DNA of 64,000 nt from CAVWDU01 sp963753815 (GTDB lineage: Bacteria; Pseudomonadota; Gammaproteobacteria; Pseudomonadales; Halieaceae), in assembly GCA_963753815.1 (NCBI GenBank), contig CAVWDU010000004.1:310001-374000 (forward strand). The letters are read 5' to 3'. The notes below the pieces were generated by a model, which was not told the DNA's origin, searched no databases, and worked only from the letters and a program-made list of their open reading frames with translations. Every line of letters starts with the position of its first letter. Within the stretch, counting starts at the first letter, position 1. Shown here piece after piece: positions 17,243 through 26,137 of this stretch. The position numbers and the translations under genes are program-made.

Positions 17243-18136
17243 ATGCGATATACGTTGCGTCAATTGGAAGTCTTCCTCGAGACGGCCCGTCTGCAGAATA
17301 TCACCCGGGCGGCCGAGGCGCTGTCGATGTCGCAGTCGGCGGCAAGTGGCGCCCTGAGAGACCTGGAATCTCAATTCGACGTGCGCCTGTTCGACCGCAA
17401 GGGCAAGCGGCTGCACCTCAGTGAACTCGGCCGGCAATTGCGGCCCCGGGCCGAGGACCTGCTGAGCCGGGCATTGGCAGTCGAGGACGTACTGGCCGGG
17501 CAGGAGGTGTCCGGACGTCTGGCGATCGGCGCGACCCTTACCATCGGCAATTACCTGGCGGTAGGCATGATTGCCGCCTTTCGGCGACAGTACCCGGACG
17601 TCTCGGTATCGCTGAGTGTGGCCAATACCGCCACAATTGCCGAGAGGGTGGCGAGTTTTGAGTTCGGAATGGGGCTCGTCGAAGGTGAGATTCATCACCC
17701 GGACCTCGAGGTGGAACACTGGCGAGGGGATGAACTCCAGGTTTTTGCCGCACCGGGACACCCGCTTGCCGGCCGCCGGGCGGTGGATGACGAGGCCCTG
17801 CTGGGAGAGAACTGGATCGTTCGAGAGCCGGGATCGGGGACTCGCCAGACGTTTGAGCGGGCGATGCGCGGCCTGTTGGGCGAGTTGCGAATCGGCATGG
17901 AGCTGCAGCATACCGAGGCCATAAAGCGGGCCGTCGAGGCGGGGTTGGGTGTGGGCTGCCTGTCCCGCATCAGTCTGCAGGATGCCTTCGCGCGTGGCAG
18001 CCTGGTGCCGATAGACGTACCCGGTCGTCAGTTTGACCGCGAATTGTTTATCATTGTGCACCGGGACAAATACTTGAGCGAAGCCATGCAGTGCTGGATG
18101 ACACTGTGCAGGGAAAACGGAGCGGGGCATGATTGA
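17243..18136 (+). CDS. finR: LysR-type regulator, FinR-like
   Basis: This 297-residue LysR-family regulator has an N-terminal winged helix-turn-helix (about residues 4-62, including the ITRAAEALSMSQSAASGAL recognition region) and a periplasmic-binding-like effector domain (about 90-292). Divergent placement beside fpr matches FinR of Pseudomonas, which activates fpr under superoxide stress. CysB/Cbl-type LysR proteins are an alternative by sequence alone, so the symbol rests mainly on context. The last eight bases overlap the downstream SprT-like gene, so the two are probably co-transcribed. Confidence 0.8.
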   Translation: MRYTLRQLEVFLETARLQNITRAAEALSMSQSAASGALRDLESQFDVRLFDRKGKRLHLSELGRQLRPRAEDLLSRALAVEDVLAGQEVSGRLAIGATLTIGNYLAVGMIAAFRRQYPDVSVSLSVANTATIAERVASFEFGMGLVEGEIHHPDLEVEHWRGDELQVFAAPGHPLAGRRAVDDEALLGENWIVREPGSGTRQTFERAMRGLLGELRIGMELQHTEAIKRAVEAGLGVGCLSRISLQDAFARGSLVPIDVPGRQFDRELFIIVHRDKYLSEAMQCWMTLCRENGAGHD

Positions 18137-18644
18137 GCCGATTGGCGAAACCCGGCGCGAGCGGGTCAGGGAAGAGACAGAGCGCTTCATCGGGATGGCC
18201 GAGGAGCTGCTGGGCCGAGCTTTCGACCGCATCCCGGTGGTTTTCGACCTGCGCGGCACCGCGGCCGGCATGTTCAAGGCCCAGGGCGGTGATTGCGTCA
18301 TCCGCTACAACCCCTGGATTTTCGCCAAATATTTTGACGAGAACCTGCGCGACACCGTGCCGCACGAGGTGGCCCATTACATTGTGCACGAGGTGCACGA
18401 CCTGCGCCGGGTCAAGCCTCATGGCGCGGAGTGGCGGGCACTGATGCGGGCCTTCGACGCCGATCCCCAGGCGACCTTCAAGCTTGATCTCGACGGCATT
18501 CCGCGACGCCGCCAGCGTACTCACGTCTATCAGTGCCAGTGTCGCACCCACGCGGTGTCCACCACCCGGCACAATCGCGCGATGGCGGGAAAGGGCAGCT
18601 ATTGCTGTCGCTACTGCCGCGGTCCGCTCCGCTACGCGGGCTAG
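18129..18644 (+). CDS. SprT-like zinc metalloprotein
   Basis: This 171-residue protein carries an HEVAH zinc-protease motif at residues 79-83 with a further conserved histidine in VKPHGAEWR. A C-terminal zinc ribbon follows (CQC at about 134-136 and CCRYC near 160). The layout matches bacterial SprT-like proteins, related to the catalytic domain of SPRTN, which degrades DNA-protein crosslinks in eukaryotes. The bacterial role is poorly known. The gene overlaps the end of the LysR gene by eight bases, which suggests translational coupling with a stress regulator. Confidence 0.85.
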   Translation: MIEPIGETRRERVREETERFIGMAEELLGRAFDRIPVVFDLRGTAAGMFKAQGGDCVIRYNPWIFAKYFDENLRDTVPHEVAHYIVHEVHDLRRVKPHGAEWRALMRAFDADPQATFKLDLDGIPRRRQRTHVYQCQCRTHAVSTTRHNRAMAGKGSYCCRYCRGPLRYAG

Positions 18645-18651
18645 CCGTCTG

Positions 18652-21477
18652 TCAGGCGTCGACGTCGAGCTCGGCGCCGCTGAAGTTATTTTCCCCGGGT
18701 GAGATGTTCGCCTGTTCGATGACGGCCCGGTCGGCGGCGAGGCCACCCTCGTTGACGAGAACCTGCTTCACCGCCACCGCGCGATCTGCGGCCAGTTTCA
18801 GCAGTGCATCATCGGCCACCGGCACGTTCGCGACCAGGGCGTCGTATTGGCTGGTTATCGGCACGTCTGCGACCGACTCAGTGCCCGAGAGGGCCGCGTA
18901 GCGCGCGCTGACGGCCGCTGCCCAGGTTTCGTCCCCTTCATCGATGGCCTGGCGGGAAATGCCCGCGTCCAACAGTTCAGCCCGCAAGGCATCGCGCTGC
19001 AGCCGTTCCCGGTCGCTGGCGAGGTTGAGACGACCGAATATAACCAGCTTGAGTGCGGGCCGCTGCGCCATGGCCTTGGCAAGATCTGCCAGCTTGCCGC
19101 GGGCGATGTCGTCCGGCTCCGCGCTCCCCAGCGGGAAATTGATCCGTTGCAGGTCTTCTTCCGCGGATACCAGGCTCGCCAGCAGTTTGAAAGGCGCTGT
19201 CGCGGCCTTGGTGATCAGGTTGCCGATAGCTTTGAAGACGATCCCGGCAATGGAAAATTCAGGGTTGTCGACATCCCCGCTCACCGGCACCTCGAGATCG
19301 ATGACGCCGTTGATGTCGGTTAACAGTGCAAGCCCGAGCTTGAGGGGTATGTCCATGGCCCTGTCACTGTCGATCTTATTGCCGAGCTTCAGCTGATCGA
19401 TCAAGAGGGCGTTGTCGCCCTGCAGGCGAGAACCCTGCAGGCTGTATTGGACGTCCACATTGAGCGTGCCGCGGTCTATGGCATAACCGGCATAGGTCCC
19501 GGAGTAGGGTGTCAGGCGCACCAGGTCCAGCCCCTCGAAACTGAGACTGAGGTCCACCTCCGTCGACTCGCCCAGGACATTGGCCGTGCCATCGAGTCGC
19601 ACCGGTGCATATCCGTCCACGGAGCCGCGCAACTCTACCTCCGCAGTGTCATCCGTACTCAGGTCTGCGACGTAGCCGCGTACGTCGCCAATCTGGGTCC
19701 TGAACACCAGGGGCATCGACTCGTCCATGAAGTCCACGCGACTGTTGTCGAGGGTGATCATATCGACCGCATAGCGCCAGGCGTCCATGGCCTCCTCGTC
19801 CAGGGTACCCTCCTCGGCAGCCTGCTCGACCTCGGCCTGCATCACCCGCTGGGTGTTGATGGTCCCGTCCTCATAGATATGCACGCGGCCGGACCAGCCG
19901 TTGACCGCCAGCTTCTGCAGGTTCAGCCTGCGGTTTTCAAGGTCGACCACCAGGCGACGCCAGTCCACTCGATCCCAACCCTGGAAGCTGTTTTCCTCGC
20001 CCCTGATCACGCCTTCGACATCTCGTGAGCTGCCGTCCAGTTGCACCTGCGCGGGCGCGAATCCCTTAAGTGCCACCGTGCCGGTGGTGCTGATCCATCC
20101 CGCGTTGAGTTCGGCGTTGAACGCCTCCGGTATATTTGGAGAAAACCAGGCCATGGGCAGCTCGCTCAGTTCGACGTCGATGGCGCCATCGCCTGTTGCC
20201 AGACCCAGCGACCCGGCTATTGTCAGGCGGGCCTCGTCGTTGATCGCGAGGTCGATGTCGAGCCCGGTGTCCCCAGCTAGCGGCCACTGCAGGTTCTCGA
20301 GCCGCAGGTCAAGCGGCGCAATTGTCAGCAACGGCGGATCGGTGTACTCCGAGCGCCACCGAACCGTGCTGCCGCTGAGTTCCACCTCGTCGAGATGTAA
20401 CGTCCACGGTTTCGTTTCTTCATCCACCGGATCCTCATCGCTGGCCGGCAGGTCCACGGCGAAGAGGTCGGCCAGACTGACCTGCTCGCCTTCACTGAAT
20501 CCCGCCAGTTGAATCCCGTCCAGCGCCAGTTTGTCCACGCCCACCTGCTGCGCCGCGCCGTCGACCTCGATGCCGGACAACTGCAATTCTGCCAGCTCTA
20601 CCCCGGTCTCGGGAATGTCCACGCCCTCCCTGGCCGCGATGGTAAGTCCGGTGATACCGGCTTCGCCCCCGGTAATGGCGTAGTCGAGTTCCCCGCCCCA
20701 GTTGACCCGATAAGCGCCGCCGGCATTGAATTGGCCGCTACCGAGCTCGAATTTCAGCCAGGGTTCGGCAAAACGCCATAAGGGTACGAGGTCTAGGCCG
20801 TTGAGCTCCAGTGAGCCCTGGCTGCTGGCCGCCGGAATCGATACTTCACCCTCCCAGACCAGCGAGCCTCCGGATTCGTCCTCCAACTGCAGGCGATACG
20901 GTTTGCCCGCCTCGGCGACGGTGGTCAGGCCGTTGGCGTTCAGGCCCAACTCGTCCCAATGCGTATTGAATGGTGTCTGGCGCTGCCTGTCGGTGAATTC
21001 GAGGCGGTGGGCGCCCAGGCGCAATGTGTCTATAGTGAGCGCCATGATGCCAGACTCTGCCGTCTCTGCGGCGGGCGTTTCCTCTGGAGGGTCCCCGGCG
21101 GGCTCCGGTGGCAGCATGTCACTGAAGTTGAAATCACCGGAATCCAGTCGCTGCACGTGCAGGTACAGGCCATCGAGTGAGGCCTCGTCGAGCACGATGC
21201 CGGGTTGCCACAGGCTGGCGACTGAGAGGTCGACCCGGGCCTTGTCGAAGGCCGTGAAAGGCTCACCGTTTTTCTCCGGTAGCGCCGCATTGCGCACCTC
21301 GACGGCCAGGGTGAAGGGGTTGAAGAGGATGATATCTGTGGTCAGTTTACGGCCGGTGTACTTCTCCACCGCCCAGGGAGCGAGAAAATTCAGCGCGGGC
21401 AGTATGACCACGAGGCTCAGTGCCAGATAGGCGAGATAGCCGTAACCCAGTACCCGCAGCGGCGTTTTCCAGCTCAT
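18652..21477 (-). CDS. DUF748 (AsmA-like) envelope protein
   Basis: This 941-residue protein has one N-terminal membrane helix (about 7-32) and a very long periplasmic region rich in beta-strand repeats, typical of DUF748 proteins. These resemble AsmA-like proteins thought to bridge the envelope for lipid transport. The last 250 residues hold the conserved DUF748 end, with INGVIDLEVPVSGDVDNPEFS and an OmpA-like segment around LKLVIFG. I chose the ATG at 21477, which has a GGAG ribosome site and begins directly before the membrane anchor. It lies 16 bases after an AraC-type regulator gene on the same strand. Its function is not known. Confidence 0.82.
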   Translation of the reverse strand: MSWKTPLRVLGYGYLAYLALSLVVILPALNFLAPWAVEKYTGRKLTTDIILFNPFTLAVEVRNAALPEKNGEPFTAFDKARVDLSVASLWQPGIVLDEASLDGLYLHVQRLDSGDFNFSDMLPPEPAGDPPEETPAAETAESGIMALTIDTLRLGAHRLEFTDRQRQTPFNTHWDELGLNANGLTTVAEAGKPYRLQLEDESGGSLVWEGEVSIPAASSQGSLELNGLDLVPLWRFAEPWLKFELGSGQFNAGGAYRVNWGGELDYAITGGEAGITGLTIAAREGVDIPETGVELAELQLSGIEVDGAAQQVGVDKLALDGIQLAGFSEGEQVSLADLFAVDLPASDEDPVDEETKPWTLHLDEVELSGSTVRWRSEYTDPPLLTIAPLDLRLENLQWPLAGDTGLDIDLAINDEARLTIAGSLGLATGDGAIDVELSELPMAWFSPNIPEAFNAELNAGWISTTGTVALKGFAPAQVQLDGSSRDVEGVIRGEENSFQGWDRVDWRRLVVDLENRRLNLQKLAVNGWSGRVHIYEDGTINTQRVMQAEVEQAAEEGTLDEEAMDAWRYAVDMITLDNSRVDFMDESMPLVFRTQIGDVRGYVADLSTDDTAEVELRGSVDGYAPVRLDGTANVLGESTEVDLSLSFEGLDLVRLTPYSGTYAGYAIDRGTLNVDVQYSLQGSRLQGDNALLIDQLKLGNKIDSDRAMDIPLKLGLALLTDINGVIDLEVPVSGDVDNPEFSIAGIVFKAIGNLITKAATAPFKLLASLVSAEEDLQRINFPLGSAEPDDIARGKLADLAKAMAQRPALKLVIFGRLNLASDRERLQRDALRAELLDAGISRQAIDEGDETWAAAVSARYAALSGTESVADVPITSQYDALVANVPVADDALLKLAADRAVAVKQVLVNEGGLAADRAVIEQANISPGENNFSGAELDVDA

Positions 21478-21493
21478 CTCATGCTTCTCCGAA

Positions 21494-22495
21494 TCATAGG
21501 CCTTTGCGATAAGTATAGGGCGTGATTCCGGTCCAGCCCTTGAAAGCGCGGATAAAAGCACTGGACTCGGAAAACCCGGCCCTGTGCGCTATCTCCTCGA
21601 TACCGATACCGTGTTTACCGAGGAAGTGCAGGGCGGTATCCCTGCGTACCTGGTTCTTGATGTCCTTGAACGTCGCTCCCTCGGCGGACAACCTGCGTCG
21701 CAGGGTCTGTGGGTGCATGCCGAGTTCTCCGGCGACGGCCGTCAGCGCCGGCACGTCAGCGAGGTTGCGACGGACGATCTGGCGCACCTGTGCGGTCCAG
21801 CTGTTGCGGGCATAATCCTGGGTCAGCAGCATGAGTGCGGGGTGGCGAAGAAAGTGACGCAGCGATTGTTCACCCTGGACCACACGTTTATCCAGCAGCG
21901 TTGCCGATAGAGTCAGGGCGGTATCGGGTTGCTCGAAACCGACCGGGTTGCCCCGGAACATCTGGCGATAATCGTCGCCTTCGGCCTGCTGGGGATAGGC
22001 CAGTTCAACGCGGAGCAGGGGCAGGTGTTCCTGCACCAGCCAACTGCCAAAGCGGTGTATGTTGAACAGGAGCAGCTCGCACCAGTAAGGCGGTCTCGGT
22101 TCTCCGCTGCGCGTGGGGGGAAGCGAAATGGTCGCGATCTCGTTGTCGATGACAAGGACGGGGTGTGCGTCGGCGTCGAACAACTGGTAAAACCGGCAGT
22201 AACGGCTCAGCGCCTGACCCAGGGTCTCACAGGCGATTACCGCGTGACACATCATTGCCCAGCTACCCGGGGGCAGCCGTCGGGAGGCGTAGCCCAGCGC
22301 CTCGTCGCCCATCGCTAGCATGGTGCTTACCTGGAGGTCGGCGAAGCGCTCGAGCGATATGCGTGCCTGCCGCTCGAGCAGCAGCCGGTGTGATATGCGG
22401 TTCTGTTTCAACAGCGCCAGCGGGTCCTGCCCCTCGCGCACGGCGTGATGCAATACAGCCCGGGCATAGCGGACGGAGATGGACATGTCGCGCAC
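21494..22495 (-). CDS. AraC-family regulator with Arabinose_bd-type N-domain
   Basis: This protein of about 333 residues has an N-terminal ligand-binding-like domain of the OruR/ArgR-AraC type (about 15-190) and a C-terminal AraC double helix-turn-helix (about 235-330), with GFSESSAFIRAFKGWTGITP in the second motif. Translation may begin at the GTG at 22495 or the ATG at 22486; both are next to the diguanylate cyclase stop. It sits in a three-gene minus-strand run: diguanylate cyclase, this regulator, DUF748 protein. In related bacteria such regulators sense fatty acid or amino acid derivatives, but its ligand cannot be told here. Confidence 0.85.
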   Translation of the reverse strand: MRDMSISVRYARAVLHHAVREGQDPLALLKQNRISHRLLLERQARISLERFADLQVSTMLAMGDEALGYASRRLPPGSWAMMCHAVIACETLGQALSRYCRFYQLFDADAHPVLVIDNEIATISLPPTRSGEPRPPYWCELLLFNIHRFGSWLVQEHLPLLRVELAYPQQAEGDDYRQMFRGNPVGFEQPDTALTLSATLLDKRVVQGEQSLRHFLRHPALMLLTQDYARNSWTAQVRQIVRRNLADVPALTAVAGELGMHPQTLRRRLSAEGATFKDIKNQVRRDTALHFLGKHGIGIEEIAHRAGFSESSAFIRAFKGWTGITPYTYRKGL

Positions 22496-22497
22496 GG

Positions 22498-23676
22498 TCA
22501 GCGCCCGGTGCCGGGTGTGCTCAGATGCACCGGCGAACGCTGGACCGACGAGACGCGGTTGCGACCGCCGCGCTTGGCCAGCGCCATCGCCCGGTTTGCC
22601 TGGCGCCTCAGCTCGTCGAGATTGATATCGCCCTGGCCGCCGGACACCCCGAGACTCACAGTGACCGGGATTGGCTGGTCGTCCACGAGCAGCGCTTCCT
22701 CTCCGACGGCATCGCGAATCCGCTCGGCAACCGCCCTGGCGGCGGCGAGATCCGTATCCGGCAGCACCATCAGGAAGTCGTCACCGCCGATCCGTGCGAT
22801 CACATCGGTGGCCCGGCTGTGCAGTTGCATGATCCGGGCAACCAGTTGCAGGACGCGATCGCCCGTCTCGTGCCCGAAACTGTCATTCACCTGCCGGAAA
22901 CCGTCGATATCCAGCAGTAGTGCAGAGACTGGCAGCTGCCCGCGGGAGGCAGCTGCCAGGGATACGCGCAGGGCCTCCTCCTGCCCGCGCTGGTTCAGCA
23001 GGCGCGTCAGCGGGTCCTCGGTCGCCAGGTGAGAGAGTTGCTGCTGGTAGTCCGTCAGCACACCCGCCAGGAAGCCGATAGCAACCAGCGCGTAGGCGAC
23101 ACCGTGCAGTCCCAGCGCGAATGCCTCCGCGCGCCCCAGATCGCCGGCCGACAGGTAGCGGTAGTTTATCCAGGCCACGCCAGTCAGCATCACCAGGCCC
23201 GCCAGGGCCACGATGGCGTCGCCGACGTTGCGCTGGCGCCAGGCGCGTCCGCCGGCCAGTACGGCCGTGCCGGCGAACAGAAGGGCCAGCGTCGCAGTGT
23301 GCACCACGAACATCGTCCCGCGGGAGAGAAAAAACGCACTCAGGCAGGCGCCCAGGCCCAGTATGCCGAACAATAGCCTGCCGTTAACGACCCCGGCGCG
23401 CTGGGCCTCGGCCAGCAACAAAATGTAGGTGCTGATAATTGCCGCGACCGACGCCACGTCCAATGCCAGGGGCACGTTGTAGCCATTCTGCAGCGCCACC
23501 GAAACCCAGCCGAGCAGGGAGGCCATGAAGTAGACGGTGTACATGCCGAGCCCCGCCGGCGGGTTCCGCGAGTCGCTCAGTACGTAGACCACGAGCATCA
23601 GCGCCAGCGAAATTGCCAGCACCAGACCGTAGTGCATTCCAGTGCCGCCCACTGCCAGCAACTGCGTTATCTCCAA
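22498..23676 (-). CDS. Membrane diguanylate cyclase, GGDDF variant
   Basis: This protein of up to 392 residues has about seven N-terminal transmembrane helices (15-210) and a C-terminal GGDEF domain (215-375) that would make cyclic di-GMP. The signature reads GGDDF (297-301) rather than GGDEF or GGEEF, so the metal-binding glutamate is replaced by aspartate; activity may be weakened. An inhibitory I-site, RATD at 288-291, lies five residues before the signature. The longest frame begins with TTG at 23676; TTG at 23661 or ATG at 23637 are also possible, the latter starting at the first helix. It is divergent from the acyl-CoA operon. Confidence 0.86.
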   Translation of the reverse strand: MEITQLLAVGGTGMHYGLVLAISLALMLVVYVLSDSRNPPAGLGMYTVYFMASLLGWVSVALQNGYNVPLALDVASVAAIISTYILLLAEAQRAGVVNGRLLFGILGLGACLSAFFLSRGTMFVVHTATLALLFAGTAVLAGGRAWRQRNVGDAIVALAGLVMLTGVAWINYRYLSAGDLGRAEAFALGLHGVAYALVAIGFLAGVLTDYQQQLSHLATEDPLTRLLNQRGQEEALRVSLAAASRGQLPVSALLLDIDGFRQVNDSFGHETGDRVLQLVARIMQLHSRATDVIARIGGDDFLMVLPDTDLAAARAVAERIRDAVGEEALLVDDQPIPVTVSLGVSGGQGDINLDELRRQANRAMALAKRGGRNRVSSVQRSPVHLSTPGTGR

Positions 23677-23798
23677 GTGCCTACCGCCGCTCCGCTGCTG
23701 TCATGTCCTGTCTATAAATTTGTCCGGGGCAGTCATTGTTGTCCGCGGTTGCCGCTTCCATACTGCGGCGCTGATTTCAGTTTTCCGGAGGACCCCCA

Positions 23799-24974
23799 AT
23801 GTTGCCCCGCGATTTCACCGATGAGCAGACCATGTTCCGCGATGCCTATCGACGGTTCCTCGCTGCCGAGATTGTGCCACAGATGGAAGCCTGGCGTGAG
23901 GCGGGAATTGTCGACCGCGCCGCATTCAGGAAGGCCGGCGAGCAGGGATTTCTGATGGTGTGGCCCGAAGAACGCTACGGTGGCATGGGTGATGGAGATT
24001 TTCGCTTCGAACAGGTGATCATCGAGGAGACGACCTACGCCCGTGCCGGCGACTGGTTCAACACGCTGCACAGTCGGTTGGTGGGGCCCTACCTTACCCG
24101 GTTCGGCAGCGAGGAACAGTGCGAGCGCTGGCTCCCGGCGTGCGTCAGCGGAGAGCTCATCCTCGCGATCGCCATGACGGAACCGGATGCCGGCAGTGAC
24201 CTGGCGGGAATGCGCTCGACCGCAGTCGAAAAGGATGACCACTGGGTACTGAATGGGTCCAAGACCTACATCTCCAACGGCATCAACGCCGACCTGGTCG
24301 TCGTGGCGGCCAAAACCGATCCGGATAACAACCCTCATCACATGACACTGTTCCTGGTTGAGCGGGGTATGCCCGGATTCGAGCGTGGCCGCAATCTTAA
24401 AAAGATGGGACTCAAGGCCCAGGACACCGCTGAGTTGTTCTTCAATGACGTGAAAGTCCCGAAGACTCATGTGCTCGGTGAGCCCGGGAAGGGGTTCATC
24501 TACCTCATGGAGGGCCTCGCCGAGGAGCGCCTGATAGGAGCGGTGGGTTACCTCTCCGCCGCCCAGTTGTCCTGGAACCTGACTGCGGACTACGTGCGTG
24601 AGAGGAAGGCCTTTGGCAAGCCGCTGGCGGCTTTCCAGAATACCCAGTTCAAGCTTGCGGAAAAGCGCACCGAAATCGACCTGGCTCAGGTTTACGTGGA
24701 TCAGTGCGTCGCCGCATTCAACGCCGGAGCACTGACCGCTGTCGACGCGGCGAAGGCCAAGCTGGTGACCAGTGAACTCCAGGTTGCCGTCGCCGATCTC
24801 GGTGTACAGTTGCACGGCGGTGCCGGCTACATGGACGAGTACCCCATCAGCAGGCAGTTCACGGACGCCAGGATCGCCACGATTTATGCCGGGAGCTCCG
24901 AGGTGATGAAAATTATTATCAGTCGTGACTGCCTCTCGGACGAGTATACTCCCTTCAACACGCGCAACTTCTGA
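23799..24974 (+). CDS. Acyl-CoA dehydrogenase, LCAD/IVD-type active site
   Basis: This 391-residue flavoenzyme oxidises an acyl-CoA to a 2-enoyl-CoA. The FAD/substrate motif AMTEPDAGSDL is at about 126-136, and the C-terminal helices include QLHGGAGYMDEYPI. The usual catalytic glutamate position (IYxGT) is alanine (A364 in IYAGSSEVMK), but a glutamate in AEERL (E243) matches the catalytic base of long-chain and isovaleryl-CoA dehydrogenases, so the enzyme is probably active. The start has a strong CGGAGG ribosome site. It is the first gene of a four-gene operon, 11 bases before the racemase gene. The substrate is unknown. Confidence 0.9.
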   Translation: MLPRDFTDEQTMFRDAYRRFLAAEIVPQMEAWREAGIVDRAAFRKAGEQGFLMVWPEERYGGMGDGDFRFEQVIIEETTYARAGDWFNTLHSRLVGPYLTRFGSEEQCERWLPACVSGELILAIAMTEPDAGSDLAGMRSTAVEKDDHWVLNGSKTYISNGINADLVVVAAKTDPDNNPHHMTLFLVERGMPGFERGRNLKKMGLKAQDTAELFFNDVKVPKTHVLGEPGKGFIYLMEGLAEERLIGAVGYLSAAQLSWNLTADYVRERKAFGKPLAAFQNTQFKLAEKRTEIDLAQVYVDQCVAAFNAGALTAVDAAKAKLVTSELQVAVADLGVQLHGGAGYMDEYPISRQFTDARIATIYAGSSEVMKIIISRDCLSDEYTPFNTRNF

Positions 24975-24985
24975 AGGACATCATC

Positions 24986-26116
24986 ATGGGTCCGCTCAAC
25001 GGTTACACCATTATCGAACTGGCGGGGATCGGTCCCGCGCCCATGGGCGGCATGATGCTGGCCGATATGGGGGCCGAGCTGATACGCATTGACCGCGCCG
25101 GCGCTGACCCGAGGCTCACCGAAAAAGTGAGTGGACGGGGCAAGAAGTCGGTCGTGCTGGACCTCAAGCAACCGCGCGGCGTCGAGACGCTGCTGCGCAT
25201 GGTGGAGAATGCCGATGTCCTGATCGATCCCTTCCGGCCGGGTGTCTGTGAGAAGCTGGGCATCGGCCCGGACGTCTGTCAGCAGCGAAATCCGCGCCTG
25301 GTCTTCGCGCGGATGACCGGCTGGGGCCAGGAGGGACCGCTGGCCAGGGCGGCCGGTCACGATATCAACTACATCGCCATCACCGGGGCGCTCTACGCGA
25401 TGGGGCGCCGCGGCGACAAGCCGGTTCCTCCGCTCAACCTGGTGGGTGACATGGGTGGCGGCGGCATGCTGCTGGTCACCGGAATTCTAGCGGCCCTCCT
25501 GGAAGCCGCGAATTCCGGAAGAGGGCAGGTTATCGACGTGGCCATGGTGGATGGGGCCGCGCAGCTGATGTGGATGTTCCACGGCCTCGAGGCGATGGGT
25601 GTCTGGGATGCCACCCAGCGTGGATCCAACATGCTCGACGGTGGTGCCCACTTCTACGACACCTACGAATGCGCTGACGGCGAGTACATTGCCCTGGGCT
25701 CGATCGAACCGCAGTTCTACGCCCAATTGCTCCAGCTTGCCGGCCTTCCGGAGGCGGATTTTGTTGACCAGAACAACCGCGACAGGTGGCCCGATATGAA
25801 GCAGAAGCTGGCGGCGGTCATTCGCGAGAAGACCCAGGCCCAGTGGTGCGAGTTGATGGAGGGCACCGATGTCTGTTTTGCCCCGGTGCTGTCTTTCCTG
25901 GATGCACCGTCACATCCGGCGAATGTCGCCCGCCAAACGTACATCGAAGTGGATGGACTGGTGCAGCCGGCCCCGGCGCCGCGCTTTGCCCGCACACCAT
26001 CGGCCGTGGCGCACGGCGTCCATGGCGCCGGCGAAGACACCGCTGCAACACTGCGCGCGATGGGTTTTGCCGAGCGTGAGATCGGCGAACTGACCGAGGC
26101 CGGGGTGATCAAGTGA
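24986..26116 (+). CDS. Alpha-methylacyl-CoA racemase (CaiB/BaiF family III)
   Basis: This 376-residue CaiB/BaiF protein shows the active site of alpha-methylacyl-CoA racemase. The residues are H125 (GHDINY), D155 (NLVGD) and E241 (GSIEPQFY), matching the His126, Asp156 and Glu241 of the mycobacterial enzyme in residue and spacing. It would interconvert (2R)- and (2S)-methylacyl-CoAs so that a stereospecific acyl-CoA dehydrogenase can act on them. The gene lies 11 bases after the acyl-CoA dehydrogenase gene and 21 before the crotonase-family gene. This places the operon in degradation of methyl-branched or isoprenoid/sterol-side-chain acids. General CoA-transferase activity is the less likely alternative. 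Confidence 0.88.
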   Translation: MGPLNGYTIIELAGIGPAPMGGMMLADMGAELIRIDRAGADPRLTEKVSGRGKKSVVLDLKQPRGVETLLRMVENADVLIDPFRPGVCEKLGIGPDVCQQRNPRLVFARMTGWGQEGPLARAAGHDINYIAITGALYAMGRRGDKPVPPLNLVGDMGGGGMLLVTGILAALLEAANSGRGQVIDVAMVDGAAQLMWMFHGLEAMGVWDATQRGSNMLDGGAHFYDTYECADGEYIALGSIEPQFYAQLLQLAGLPEADFVDQNNRDRWPDMKQKLAAVIREKTQAQWCELMEGTDVCFAPVLSFLDAPSHPANVARQTYIEVDGLVQPAPAPRFARTPSAVAHGVHGAGEDTAATLRAMGFAEREIGELTEAGVIK

Positions 26117-26137
26117 GACTACAGGGAGAACACTGCC

